Both the position numbers and the translations under genes were made by a program. Below, piece by piece: positions 14,001-26,373 of a stretch of 64,000 nt of DNA. The DNA is from Ooceraea biroi (lineage: Eukaryota; Arthropoda; Insecta; Hymenoptera; Formicidae), in the NCBI RefSeq assembly GCF_003672135.1, contig NC_039511.1, positions 11,930,464 to 11,994,463 on the forward strand, written 5' to 3'. How positions within the stretch are numbered: the stretch's first letter is position 1; each line of letters starts with the position of its first letter. Under the pieces are notes generated by a model. That model was not told the origin of the DNA and did no database searches. It saw nothing but the letters and a program-made list of their open reading frames with translations.

Positions 14001-17000
14001 TCAGATCAACGGCATACTTCAGAACAATTAATATTTATAACCGATACTGAAAAAGAGAGACAAAAACAGAGAAAGAGAAAATATTCGTGATTAATAAACA
14101 CAACATCGTGAATCATGTATAATTCTCGTAAAAATATCCACTTAATTCTTCTACTTTAAATAATTTGCCGAGCAATTTAAATATCATTTACGAGCAACAA
14201 GAGATTCAAAGAAATATATCTTACCGAATATTAGCATACTTTCTTCGGTTCGAGGGTGCGGAATCTATCGTGTTATTCAGTCATCCAAGGAAATGCTATT
14301 TATCTTAGCTATTTGGGGCCTGCGAGCGGGTTCGCAATCTATCTTCATTAAAATTGCGAAACGCTTGACTAAGTTTGTTTACTTACCGCGTATGGGAGAC
14401 GTCAAAATATGACTGTGATTAATTCTCTTGTTATTCTATGCAGCACCTGCACACTTCCGGCGTATGCATGTGACGTACAATGAATTTATACACGAGAAGG
14501 AAATCCTTAACATTACGATCAGATTTGTTGTTAGATACTCTTAAGTCATTAAACTTTATTTTAACGCATATACGCGAATACACGCTTTAACGATAATTCG
14601 CGGAATAAATTCTTTTCCTATGAGAAGCTGTAACGCTGCGGTTAATATTAACTCTGACACGATTAATATTAATTCATATTAATATTAATCGCATCAACGA
14701 AAAGAGAAATATAGAAATGGTAAGATTGCTCCGTTATGATTTACACGACACATCGCGTTATGTAGCTCCGTATCGATTCTACACTCGATAAGTACAGTGT
14801 GTTGTGTTTCACAGTGATTTCCAGTTTCATGTTTCTAAAGGCGCAACATTACCTCTGAAGTTCACCTCGCGTCGTATATTCGAAACGTTTCTCGAAAATA
14901 TCGGTGCAATTTAATGTTTTCTGCTGGAAAGCGCGAAATATCCGACGGGGCTCTAAATCCGATTTCGTCCGCGTTTCTCCGCTCGCCATGCAAACGAATA
15001 CATAAAAAGAAAAGCTAGTTGTTTCGCAATTTTTTTAGCGCGGTCGAACGTTCCGCAGCAAAAAGCACGGAATTATCGATGTAATATTTACGCGTAGCGT
15101 AGTGTAGTAGCACCTTAACGAATTTTCACACTTATTTCCTTTTTTTGAGTATTTTTATTCGGATTCTAATAATTTAATTTAGTCGTTCGATTTTGTTTTC
15201 AAAAAAAGAATAAAAAATTATTAGAAGATAATAGCAATATGTCATAATAATTATTTGTTGCTTTTTTTAAAATGAAATAAACTTAAATAAAAATTAAAAA
15301 ATTAATTTTTCAAAATTAAATTAAATAAAGTATAAAAGTATCATTGTTCCTTATGCGATTAATTCTCATGATAATGTAACAAAGCCCGCTCAAAGATTTT
15401 TCAACAGAAGCAGTTGAAATCAATTTCTATTATCTCTCATTAACGTCAATTTGCGACAAATCGCCCGATAATGAATCTTGTTGCAAATTTAATAAGGATC
15501 GTGCAATGGCCATTGGAGTACAGTTTTACAATTCTTTTGAAATGAATAAAGGAGGTCTCTTCACCATGAAAGTATTTCAATCGGGTCGGTATTGCGTCCT
15601 AATGGCGTTAATTTACGACAGATCGCCGGGCAATGAATTTTCGCGATAATTTAACGAAGACGATATTTCACTGCGCCGGTACGATTAATTACGACGAAAC
15701 AGCAACGATTTATCCTCGCCGTTGCCGCGCGCGATCCTTAGGAAACGCACCAAACTGTTATTCACTGTCAGGATGTTCTGCCCGCGCGTAAGTCAGACTT
15801 AGGTGCTATCTAATCCTCGAACCCGAGGGCGACCAACTGCAGTTTTCTCCGTGATTAGCGCAATGCGGATAACGTGGAGTCCATCGTGGACAACTAGAAC
15901 TGCAACTAGAGCTGCAAACGCTACAGACACGCAAAAGCCTGCAAAATTATAATATTTTATGAAAATTTTATGAAACGTTTTGCTAGTTCCTTAGGTCGTA
16001 TTAATATCTCTGATCAATCGCGATCGAAAGTCTCAGGATGACTAATAATTTAATTCACTTTTTGAGAATATCGAAGAGCAGAAAGAGCAAATTTATTAAA
16101 TTGTACTTTCCTAATGTTACGATTAATTTATTCGTGTAATGTATTGTCGCTTTATAATTATTGTTCTTATTTAGTGCTTGAAGGTGCAACCGCGTAATCG
16201 TATCAGAAAACGAACCAAATGATAGATCATGATTATCGCGTATATGCAGTTCGCATATCCGCCATGCATGGTTACCGTTACGGTACCCGTACGTGCAAAG
16301 TGCACTATCATCCATCGTCAAGTCGAGCTTAGGCACGCTTAATCCAATCTTTTATTCATCAAGAAGACGGTGCACCTGTGCATGAAAGGATTGGCTAACG
16401 AATCGCAGAAAATCTCGCGTTAAAAAACAAATATGATTGCGACAATAATACGGAAATAAAAATTAAATAAAAAGTATCAGAAAATTGATATATTCTCTTG
16501 TAAAGTACGAAATAAAACATTCAATATATTTGTGAGTTTGTAGTATCTAAAATTATGAAATATATTAATTCTTGCAGTATTTGTAAAATATTACGCTTTC
16601 GCAATATTATCATGAAGAAAACTGCTCGAAAGCTCGCAGTACATTTATATTATCTGCAACATGCGCGAATGGAGCACGTGTTAGGTATGACGAGTGCGTA
16701 TTTCGAAATTAACGGGTCTTTAATTGCTCAAAATGGCTCGGACACGGTCGCGCACGGCCGCGGTTTTGAAATTCAAATCCCAAGCTTTCCCTCTATCTTC
16801 CTCCTTCCCTGCGTCTCGGCGCGGGATTAAAGCGGAGTCAGCCACCGAATACTTCGCTTTTGCATAATTAGTGCCGTGCTGAATATTTATCGCCTCGGCA
16901 ATCCGGGGGATCGGACTTCGAAGAGCGAAGTCGCGACTTCGTTTCTAGCGAGCCGGGAGCCGGTCGAACGACCGAATGCGCGCGGATCAGGAAATTAGAT

Positions 17001-20000
17001 TCATGGCGTACTTCCCTCCGCCTGGACAAAATCAATTTCTCGATACGAGATAAGAGCTCGACGATGTCGAGCTGAGAAGTGCCGGTCTGGAAGAGGAGGG
17101 TGATTTCCGTCGGACGCGTTAATCCCTGAATCCTCCCTCCTCGACTCGTGAGAACGTAATATCGCGCGGAATTCGGACGATTCGGCCGAATCCGAAAAGG
17201 CGGAGGTCCTTCGCGAAACACGTTTGTCTGTGCCACCGGAAGCGGAAGGGGAATAGCGAAGTGCGCACCTCTCGCGAGCGAACGTAATTAGTCGCATCTG
17301 TCGCATCTGTCGCCGACCACTGCGGCTCCCAGGCATTCTCGCGATACAGAATCCGCTGGCCATTAATATCGCTCGGATGGAGCTGTCAGGAGCACTCATG
17401 CGCGAGACAGAGAGAGAGAGAGAGAGAGAGATTCTTATTATTGTAACTGTATGATCATTAACAACGACAGCCCAGTCATCGATGCCGGGGAAATCCGTTA
17501 CCTCCCCGTTCGTTCAGCAGTGTTCATTAAATCTAATAGCTGCAATCAGAAATGTACGATTGTACCTTTTATATTGATTAGATAGTGGGAAAAGTACGCA
17601 ACGGTAGCTCCCAGCCATTTCATGAAGGAATTTCTTAAACTTAAGAGAATTTTCACTTCTATTTTTTTCGTCACTTTACAGAGTTAATATATTTTATCAT
17701 CAAAAATTAAATCACGTAACAAGTGAGGTAAATGATATTAATTTTGCCACTTTGTAAAATCGTCATCTTTTCTTAACGAATCTCCCAATATAGTCGACAG
17801 TAATTATATCGAATGATGTAATTTAAAATTAATACGCGCGCGTGTTTAAGATTTAGATAATTCTAAGATAAATTCTACATTCTTAAATAAATTTAATGTG
17901 AATGTTTATTTATACAATGAAATTAATTTAATTCCATGAAATTGATACAGAGAATACCTTTCTTCTTTTTGACAAAAGTAAGAAAAGCTGAGATACATGA
18001 GATGGGGAGGACAACGATAACATTTCTGGAATTTAAATGTACGCCGGAGACAGAGACAGACGACAAGGATACACATCTTTTCGCACTTGAATAAATGTGG
18101 CAGCGCACAGCTTTGTATCGCAGATGCAATTCTTTCGGACGAATAAATAAGCAAGCGGTATCTCTCCGCGGAAGCGAATATGGAAATGAATTGAGCTCGT
18201 TGCCAGAGAGTTGGAAACAGTACCTGTCGAGACAATAACCACTCAGACGGTCTTCATTAGTATTTACTAGGATCGCAAGAGAATCCTCTTTGCGAACGAG
18301 AGACGTTAATGAACATTTAGTCAGTCGTCTCTCATCGTTGCGATAGTTGCTTCCTCTTAATGTATTATATTAATAATTATACGACGGAAATATAGCAGCA
18401 AATTGATGGAAAGAACATACAGCAAAAAAAAAAGAGATTAATTAAAAAATATTATTCTGTGTATCTAGAAAAAGTTGAATTATTTAATTCCACTATAATT
18501 TACTTTAATCATTTAAATATAAGAAATTCTTATTTTGATGAATTTATAACTTTTAGAGTAATTATTTATTATTATTTGGGTAATTAATAATTACTATGCT
18601 TTATCAATTATTCTCTTTCCGCTATTATCTCACAGATGTACCATATATTTATAATTCGCCTCGATTTCGCGCATACAACTTCTCGCCGCAATAATCTATA
18701 TCTAAGCTACGTGCTATCGCGGGACACTCAGTACATCTTATTTTACAATTACCTCTGCATCCGCATCGTACTTCCGCACTTTCTCTTAGTCGTGTTTCTT
18801 TCGTCGTTTGCAATTCTAATTCGTCAACAAGCGTAATTTCAGAACGCGACTGTCAATACGAAGCGTTTCAAGTAATGGAAAGAGGTGTCCCATAATGAAC
18901 ACTATTAGATCGACTGACATTTACTGAGTTTTTTTAGGTCAACGTCGTCTTTCTCGCGCTCCTCGGAGGTGAATTTCCATTCCGTCATTGTGAGAAATTG
19001 TTTACCATACCCACGCTCTGCACCTGCGTCCCTTTATATCCGCCGCCGTATTCCGCACCTCCGCCGGCCGCTTTTATCGCATCTCCCTTTACTCGTCGTC
19101 GGCGCCCCGGCACGATATAAAGAAATATCTTTGAAATACCGGGAATAAACTTCTCCGGCGAGACAAGTTTTCCGGCCCGGGAAAAACAGGACTGTTCATA
19201 TCCTGCCGCGCGTTCGGCGAACGCTGCTCCGAGATCGGTGGTCTTTCGGTAGTTTTCTTCAACCTCCACGTGAACCCGTCTATTGCTCAGCAATCGTGAT
19301 ACACGAAACTCGATCGACCGCGAAGCCTGTTCAACCAGTGATAATCGAGCGGACGGGGAATGCAATGGCTTTGAGAATGTTAGCCTGTGTCTCTTACCCC
19401 TTCGTCCTTTGAGCAAGAAGCTGCCAATCTCGTGATCATTCTCGGATATACGGACGCTGAACGGCAATGGCATTATATTATACGTTCAGTTAGATTCCTC
19501 TTAGACCTGTGCTTTCTGTACTACCCTGTTACGTATCACAAGATGTCTCATGATGTTCCTCGATAAATTGCTCACGAATTCGTCGTGTGATTTAGAGCTA
19601 GCAATGCTGATAGGAATATTAATCAAACTACTTAACCGATATCTTACCTAAAGAATTAAATTATTAAATATCTATTGAAATAGGAAATATGTTGTATAAT
19701 TAAATAATTAAATAAGTATAAATTAAATAATATTAAATATATAATTAAATAATCTGTTGAAGACTGTTAATTCGGAATAATCGTTGATTAATTTAAGAAA
19801 TAGACCATTTCCTGAACATGCTCTGATGCTCTGAAGTTTGTCTTAACGTTTAATTGTGAATCCCAGCCACCAAAAGGACGGAGCCGACAAGCAGGAATAC
19901 GAGGAAATATGAGGAAAATTCGCCCAAAGTTCCCAACGCATGACCCACTTAGGTCATGGTAAAGCGAACAACTACGACGACAGGATAAGACGCGAAACTT

Positions 20001-22002
20001 TTAATTGCGTCCACGGGTGACTTGGCAAACATCCCCAGGATTCGCGAGCAATCCTTTTTTCATCAACCCTCCGCGAGCGCCGATGGGTCTTGTCGAACCC
20101 GCAATCTGTACGGCGCTTTCCATCGTCCCATCATCTTTCCCGGAAGACTTCCTCCGGCTTTTGTACAAGTCTGTTATAGACTTCTCTCGTGTATAGAAAG
20201 GCTCCTTCAAAACATGCTGAAGGATGGATTATTTGCCGCGAGTCGGGAATACGAAGCAACTTTGATAGCTGCTTACAGTGGATCGAACTAATCAGCGTGT
20301 ATAAATTAAGAAGCGTATTAAAGTTTCATGCTACCTCTCATGTTAAATATTTAAAGCTTGGTGAACAAGCTATTTCAAAGATTTACATAAAATTTGCAAA
20401 CACAGACTGCTTCGATTTACTGCAATTTATTAAAGAAGTATCGTGTTATTTTTTTTATCAATAAAAAAATTTACTTGGTTCTTATTTTTTAATAATAAAT
20501 AATCTAGAAATTACAGTTTCGAGACTGTAATTTTTTTATTAAATATTGGCTTGACTGGACAGTTCGTGCGGATTGTTTTAGCAAAATTTAAACGCAAAAC
20601 TGTCTATTAATTCTTACATACAAAGTTTTGCTAAAACAATTTGCACGGGTTTTTCGATCAATATTTAATTAAAAAATACACAAAACTCAAAACTGTATAA
20701 ATTCCAGACTCCTTAAGCAAAATTCGAACTAAAAACTTTGTATTAATTCTTACTTGGCTTTATTTTATACAATTTCTTAATATAAAATTTTGCGTTTAAA
20801 TTTTCCTAAAAACATTTACACGGATCTATTTGGTCAATCTAATAATTAGCTAATTATGTTTGTGTGATTAGAATATTAACATTTAATTCAAAGGTACGCA
20901 CAAAAACATATTCGTATAAAACAATTTTCCTAATAATTGAAAATAATTAAATTAAACTAAAATGAAAATTTAATTCTTCTGACAGAAGAGAGAATTTAAG
21001 TTATTTCTTTTTAATTTGAATTATCTCAAAAAATGTATTATTGAATCTATTATTTTACTTATTATTTTATTATTTTTATTGCGAAAAAGATTTATGTGTC
21101 CGCTTTTGAGGAAGGAATATTAAATTTAACCGTTATAGATCATTTAATTACATCGTTCTATCTATAGGTACTGGAACCTTCAACCGGGCGATGCTTATGA
21201 ACGTTGGTTACGTAGAAGCTTTAAAGGAAAGAATCTTCGATTGCTTCATCTTCCACGACGTTGACCTACTTCCAGAGGATGATAGGAATTTGTACACCTG
21301 TCCCGAACAACCCAGGCACATGTCGGTCGCGGTGGACAAATTTAAGTACAGGTAAAAAATACAATTATCTTTCACACATCTCGACCTGAACTGATTTAAT
21401 TAAATATAAGTAAATCCAAATCTTTTAAATATAACTTAAATTTTTATAAACTTGGTAAATTCGTGGAAAATTATTTCTCTCTTTCAAAATCAATTTAATA
21501 TAAAAAAAATATTGTATCCTAAATGTATCCTGTCTTATTATAGATTACCCTACGCTGACCTGTTTGGCGGCGTATCCGCGATGTCGCGCGAACACTTCCA
21601 GTTGGTAAACGGCTTCAGCAACGTCTTCTGGGGCTGGGGCGGTGAGGACGACGATATGGCGAATCGCATTAAAGCCCACGGTTTACACATCTCACGCTAT
21701 CCGGCGAACGTTGCACGTTACAAGATGCTCACGCACAAAAAGGAAAAAGCCAATCCGAAAAGGTGAGTTGAATAAGTCGAGTAAATCGTCATTCTCTTTA
21801 AGATATTGGCATGTTAATATCTGTAGATGGTTGCAACATTAAATGCTTGTTTCTTAACGATAGATACGAGTTCCTGAAGACTGGCAAGAAGAGGTTCTCC
21901 ACCGACGGATTGGCCAATCTGCAGTACGAGTTGTGCGACAAGCGCAAGCCAAAACTATACACGTGGCTACTGGTGAGACTGACACCTCCACAGCCCAGCT
22001 GA
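4863..22002 (+). CDS. beta-1,4-N-acetylgalactosaminyltransferase (GT7 family), complete, 6 coding exons, 401 aa
   Basis: A Golgi type II membrane enzyme that transfers GalNAc from UDP-GalNAc in beta-1,4 linkage to terminal GlcNAc, making LacdiNAc-type glycans. Six exons (161, 266, 237, 184, 219 and 139 nt; 1206 nt in total) join in frame with GT-AG borders. Residues 1-18 form the short cytosolic tail, about 19-39 the membrane anchor, and about 40-130 a Ser/Asn-rich stem with sequons. The catalytic domain starts at CPLIPPNLVGP (135-145). Signature motifs are FRDR (188-191), FNRA (226-229), the DVD metal motif (252-254), FGGVSAM (290-296), WGWGGEDDD (312-320), and Met344 plus His347 as further Mn ligands. 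Cys135/176 and Cys247/266 fit the two family disulfides. Length matches bovine B4GALT1 (402 aa), and the key residues fall at the same numbers. Leu289 replaces the Tyr289 of galactosyltransferases, favouring GalNAc. Which fly paralogue (beta4GalNAcTA or TB) it matches is not settled. Confidence 0.95.
7041..7073. repeat. CT-rich microsatellite
   Basis: Short run of TC dinucleotides with interruptions, inside intron 1. Simple sequence with no visible role. Confidence 0.7.
8894..9060. repeat. pyrimidine tetranucleotide tract (TTCC/TTTC)n
   Basis: About 165 bases of almost pure pyrimidine on the plus strand, becoming regular TTCC repeats near 9000-9060. It generates spurious Phe/Leu/Pro/Ser-rich open frames. 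Polypurine-polypyrimidine DNA of this length can form triplex (H-DNA) structures and is length-unstable; this is general knowledge and not shown here. Confidence 0.9.
9811..9835. repeat. CAG/CTG trinucleotide repeat
   Basis: Short interrupted GCA repeat inside intron 1. On the minus strand it yields a Cys-rich run in one frame and a Leu-rich run in another, neither likely to be translated. Confidence 0.75.
11732..11997 (+). CDS. glycosyltransferase coding exon 2 (stem; residues 54-143)
   Basis: Acceptor tttgcag|A completes Arg54 (AGA) and the donor G|GTAAGT follows the first base of the Val143 codon. It encodes the low-complexity stem rich in Ser, Asn, Thr and Gly with several N-X-S/T sequons (for example N84-A-S, N99-S-S, N125-T-T and N129-A-T). 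It ends with CPLIPPNL, the conserved entry to the GT7 catalytic domain, which carries the first disulfide Cys135. Confidence 0.92.
11998..12497 (+). other. intron 2 (500 bp)
   Basis: AT-rich intron between GTAAGT and tttctag. Nothing else is recognisable in it. Confidence 0.85.
12498..12734 (+). CDS. glycosyltransferase coding exon 3 (residues 143-222)
   Basis: Encodes VGPVAV, an E/K-rich linker, Cys176, then RVAIIIPFRDRPQHLQTLL (181-199), the GT7 N-terminal domain signature whose FRDR loop contacts the UDP-sugar in known structures. It ends in DYQIFVIEQEG. Phases are 2 bases in and 1 base out, with donor GTGAGT. Confidence 0.95.
13505..13580. repeat. CT-rich microsatellite
   Basis: Interrupted (CT)n with CCCT and CTGT variants inside intron 3. 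Confidence 0.75.
14661..14690. repeat. AT-rich near-palindrome
   Basis: The 10-base arms gattaatatt and aatattaatc are exact reverse complements separated by a 10-base AT-rich centre, giving a 30-base hairpin-capable site. It may be chance in AT-rich DNA. Confidence 0.4.
17405..17430. repeat. (GA)n microsatellite
   Basis: Thirteen or so uninterrupted AG dinucleotides at the edge of a CpG-rich patch in intron 3. Confidence 0.85.
20546..20661. mobile_element. mariner-type MITE, copy 1 (about 116 bp)
   Basis: Starts TTGGCTTGAC and ends with TCAA, flanked by TA dinucleotides as for Tc1/mariner insertions. Imperfect terminal inverted repeats of about 42 bp share TTGTTTTAGCAAAA near the inner ends, so almost the whole element folds into a hairpin. 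It encodes nothing. The family assignment rests on the TTGG-type ends and TA target and is inferred. Confidence 0.6.
20690..20837. mobile_element. mariner-type MITE, degenerate copy 2
   Basis: The right half (TTTTGCGTTTAAATT, then a segment ending cacggatctatttggtcaa) matches the right half of the MITE at 51662-51779. The left half (gcaaaattcgaactaaaaac, then tattaattcttact) resembles copy 1 just upstream. The left end is poorly defined. Two neighbouring copies imply repeated insertion or local duplication. Confidence 0.45.
21168..21351 (+). CDS. glycosyltransferase coding exon 4 (residues 222-283)
   Basis: Acceptor tctatag, donor AG|GTAAAA. Encodes GTFNRAMLMNVGY (224-236), Cys247, the IFHDVDLLPEDDRN block with the metal-binding DVD motif (252-254), Cys266, and the HMSVAVDKF stretch typical of GT7 enzymes. 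Phases are 2 bases in and 2 out. Confidence 0.95.
21352..21543 (+). other. intron 4 (192 bp)
   Basis: Short AT-rich intron (GTAAAA to ttatag). An open frame running through it into exon 5 is not a separate gene. Confidence 0.9.
21544..21762 (+). CDS. glycosyltransferase coding exon 5 (catalytic core; residues 283-356)
   Basis: Encodes RLPYADLFGGVSAMSREHF, then FWGWGGEDDDMANRI with Glu317-Asp318 (the catalytic acid region) and Trp314 (acceptor-site tryptophan), then YKMLTHKKE with Met344 and His347 of the Mn site. Leu289 lies just before FGG, where galactosyltransferases have Tyr. Donor AG|GTGAGT. Confidence 0.97.
21864..22002 (+). CDS. glycosyltransferase final coding exon 6 (residues 356-401)
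   Basis: Acceptor cgatag completes Arg356. Encodes RYEFLKTGKKRFSTDGLANL and the family-typical tail YELCDKRKPKLYTWLLVRL, ending in PPQPS before TGA at 22000-22002. Confidence 0.95.
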
Positions 22003-22967
22003 TGGCTACCCTGGCTCGGTTGAAGGCTCTTGCGCGCCAGTCTCATCTCTTAGCGTAGTCGATGTGATCGTTCACGTCGCGAAAACACGTCGCTGAAACT
22101 CGTCACTCGTGAGAAAGAGGAGCGAGATCGTGGCAAGAGGTCGCTTGTCGACGATGTCCGTCTGCGAGAAAAGACGATGCGACGTTCTTCGCTCCCTGAA
22201 CGATGTCCGAGTTCTGATCCATCGACGTCGAGGAAACGACGAAGTTTCGAACGCGGCGGCTGCTTTAATCCTTAACTAATCTCTCTTCGAACACATCTGA
22301 CTACTATATCTGGATACAGATGATGGTCTTATACAGTGTGACACATTAGAAGCGAAAAGCTCGTATGAGTAACGAGAAGAACGCTCTATCAGTGATGTTT
22401 CAGCCAGTCATCGATTAGTTAAAGATTAATTTCACACTGACCGCGTCCAGAGATGATCATCGAGCATCACGATGTAGTTGATTCTTCGCGCCAACCTCTC
22501 GTCGATGCCTCGCGTCTGAGATTGATCGCTTGATATTTCTCCGTCACTCTCGATACGGGAAGTAAACGATGAATTCGAATAATTCAGATGGATATTGTTC
22601 ATCGTACCGTATCAGATACTGTATCGTACTGTATCGGAGGAAATATCGAAATGAAAAATCCTGCAGGAGAATTTGACGCGTGGCTGGTGCGGGATCAATG
22701 ACAGGCTAACACTGGAGACGTGTCAGTGTTGGGAAGAGGAGAAAGACGCTTCTCGCCGCTGCGGGAAGACTTCGCTCTTTGTTTGCCGGCCTCCCATCGC
22801 CTGGGGGGACATTGTTACGTGATATATTTTTATTCCTCATATTTTTTTATCGCGACTATAGGCTAGACAGCGAGTAGAGAGTAGCATACAAGCTGATGTG
22901 CCAAAGGAGAGATACAGAGAGAATGTCTGTCTGTAGGCGTGTACATGTGCGTGAATATGTTGTGCGA

Positions 22968-22998
<31 letters not shown>
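22968..22998. repeat. (GA)n microsatellite
   Basis: About 15 AG units downstream of the glycosyltransferase stop codon, probably within its 3' UTR. Confidence 0.85.
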
Positions 22999-23002
<4 letters not shown>

Positions 23003-26000
23003 AGTGGAAGTCGAGAGGAGACGAGGAAGTTCCAGCATCCTTTTTAGAGCCGAGCCACGTTGTTACGCATGCAAAGCAACCTGTCGCTGCTCGAGGAGAA
23101 ACCTTAGAGAGCTTCCGCTTTTACGATTATACTTGTGTACGTCCCGTTCGTCGATAAACGCTTATTGTGTACGATAAAGTCTCGTTAACGCACTGGAAGC
23201 AGTCAACTGAGTAACAAAGATCTGAGAAATTGTACGACGATGGCCTGTTAATAACAACGAGTTAGTCGTTTCGAATTTTATTTAATCATATTTAAACCGT
23301 TTTTCTTCTTACTAAAACGGCAAACCTTCCAACGTGAGGAAAGATTTATCTCAAAATTAGCAGAGCTATCTCATCGATTTGCAACCTTCTTTCTATTCGC
23401 GTTAACGGAGAATTATCGTACGATTTTCATGATAAGGCAGCTTGGGATACGTAACAGAGGAATAGGGGGAAGGATAACGTCGCGGCTAGAATTTCCCGTA
23501 GATTAATCATGCAAGATGTAACGTGAGCAGTTTTGAATAGCTCTCCAAGATCGCTCGTTACAATTTGATCCAACCGCGCTCTAAATTCGTAAGCTGAGCT
23601 CTCCAGGAGGGAGCTTATTTTTTATGGGGATGTGAATCATCGGTTGACTTCGCAGCGAGGCGTTTCATTTCTCGATCGAATGTCAGCGCGAATGGCTGTG
23701 CGAAAGATGGAGATGTGGTACTTAATCGTTTGGCGGCGAACGAGCATCGGACACACACGCGTCTGCGTTCACTCGCGAGCTTCAATTGAGGGAAACTAGT
23801 ATAACAGTTTAATTCAAAAAGCAGCTTTCAGTTAGTCAGTCATTGGGCAATGAAATTATTTATTTAAATTATTTATTTTGACGTGACACAAAAATGTACT
23901 CCACCGCGAACACATGAGATTGGCAGAAGATCTGTTTGTATCGTACGCGAGTAACTACGTTTATACACGAGATAGTAGCAAACACAATCAAAACTCTTAG
24001 AATACATTAAAGTATCACGTTTTAGTACAGAGCGTAACGAAACGCGTGTTGTGGACGAACATACTTAAGCATTAAGCGTAAGCGGGAGCGTGGGCTGTGA
24101 ATAATGCATCTTCCACGATTGAGGAAATCGCATGAAAGAACAGGAGGTCAGTCTTGCGACGACGCAATGGCGCAAGTGACATCCTTTTCCTCTTACGTCG
24201 CGCGACCAGCAACCGATCGATATTCATCCCCGTCATTCCAAGGCTCTCTGAACCCACCCAGCGCCCTTTTTGAAGCTTTTTGGTTTATCGCTTTGCGTTT
24301 TGCGGTTTTTTGAAAGCTTGAAATCGCTCTCCGCAAACAAACTGGTGTCAATCCTTCAACATAAAGCCAAGAATGGAATCGTGTTATCGCGAAACTTTTG
24401 ACGTTGAAAACGTAGCGCGCAAACAAATTTTTGAGATAATTAATATAAAATGTGTAATATATAATATAAATAATATTAATATAATAATATTAATGATATT
24501 AATATGACTTTATATATTAATTTATATTCTCTGCTTGCTCATCATTTGCTGATCATAGAATCATAAATGCAAAGCGATAAACTTTAAAGTAGCTCGATGA
24601 AAATAGCAATCAGCTTAAGTTCAAGTTGTACAAGGTGGCACAAGATGCGTAAAAGATTCTGACAAATTTACAAGTACGGGAAGGATACTGGACTTACGTT
24701 TCATGCGTTCCTTTATCACCGTTCCTGTGATGAAACATTCCGATGTCGTTAACCGATGTAAATGTATATAATCAGTTTGTACGTTTCGTTATTGTTTTTT
24801 TGCGTAATTTTGATCCCCTCAGACCCCCGAGATTTTTAAGTCGCTCATTTGTGTTGTAATTAAATTTGTTTCTTTATTTAAAAAAGAAAATGAATAGTCA
24901 AACAACTATAAATGCAGGCGCACATTTAAACAAATTTCATTATTGCTTGAAAAGCCTTCATAGGGAATGATTATTACACTTGCAGTGAATATAACAAGTG
25001 GAATAATAAATATAATTAAAGGCTCTGTCTTAAAAACGTGAGGAATTGTCACTTAACATTTATAACAATCATTGCAATTATTAATCTTGAAAGGTCTGCG
25101 GAAGATGATTCAGAATAAGTTTGAAAAATTCTAGGTGTAGCTTTGTTGATAGATTTCTTAAGAGCGTATCGAGTATGCTGAATATTCTTCGTTACGCGAC
25201 TTACCGGTGAATGGAAATGAAAGGTGAACGCAGCGGATGCGCAAAGGAAAAGCAGTTCAAGATAATATTTCAGTGTAGCTTCAGAAGAAGCGTTGTACTA
25301 TACATTACTATTGTTATCAAATAATCGGAGATACCTAAGATAATATAGAATCGAAAGGGAAACATTTAATGTGCGACGCGAAAGAAGTATAAGTCACAAT
25401 TTACAGGGATGTCAACTGCACTAACATAAACTATCAAATGATACATTACTACCTGTATATATATGTAATATATAAATTTCCTTTCTTTGCATCCAAATTT
25501 CAATCATTCATGCTGTACTTTTCATTTATCTATAATAGATTAAAAGAGAAAGAGAGAGAGAGAGACATGTTTAATTAAATAAACTCGTTCATGAACCTAT
25601 CAAGACTGTTGTATACACAAAGTCAAATACAGTTTATTTCATCATTATACAATTTCTGACTTATACTCCGTTCCCCGAGCATGCTATATGTACACAGGAT
25701 GCATCGCGCAAAGTAATCCGATCGCAGTATTAAAATGTAACGACGCTGTGTTTTTTGGAACGTATCGTAAAGTTGAGCACTAAACCTTTTTTCCCTATCG
25801 AAGATACGCGATCAGATTAATTTTCGCGGAGTACCGTACCGTAACAAGCTGCTAAATAAACATGGTGCGTTCAATGGCCGCACAAGAGCTTTGCAACAGA
25901 GCGTTATCGCCCTCCTTGGATCTTTACGAGCAATTTTTTAGAACTTTCGTCGAGCAGATGAGACTTGTTTTATACGTACGTACATCCTGCATACGGAGTT

Positions 26001-26337
26001 TTATGGTTCACATGCAAATACACACGAAATGTAATTTAAAAATATTATTTATCGTGAGGAGGATTATTTTTTGACAATATGATTCCGATAATTATGTATA
26101 ATTATGTGTGTTTTGGAAAAGCTATGATGAGCCTATTATTATCATAATAGATTGATAAAGAATGTAAATTGTACGTTGACTAGAATTATCTTTTTACATT
26201 CGTTATCATGAAGTGCAGCTCTCGTGCGGTATGTGCAACTGCTAAACACCAATTTCAGCAAAGACGAAATAGTGATTAGACATAAGTACGTGTAAGGTAA
26301 CTCTTAAGTATTTATATAAGCAAGTAAGCGACAGTGT

Positions 26338-26370
<33 letters not shown>
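26338..26370. repeat. (GA)n microsatellite
   Basis: AG repeat with one AA interruption, followed by an A-rich purine tract. Confidence 0.8.

Positions 26371-26373
<3 letters not shown>

Larger units (their letters stand above)
12735..21167 (+). other. intron 3 (8.4 kb)
   Basis: Largest intron of the gene. It holds a CT-rich tract (13505-13580), a GA repeat (17405-17430), an AT palindrome (14661-14690), CpG-rich patches near 16740-17400 and 18960-19470, and relics of a mariner-type MITE (20546-20837). Open frames in the CpG patches, including one of 162 codons on the minus strand at 18985-19473, have no recognised domain. No RNA gene was seen. Confidence 0.75.

Noticed and set aside
17001..17399. 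overlapping minus-strand frames of 122 and 132 codons
   Set aside because: They overlap in different frames in a CpG-rich patch, are Arg/Ser-rich and match nothing known; they lie in intron 3.
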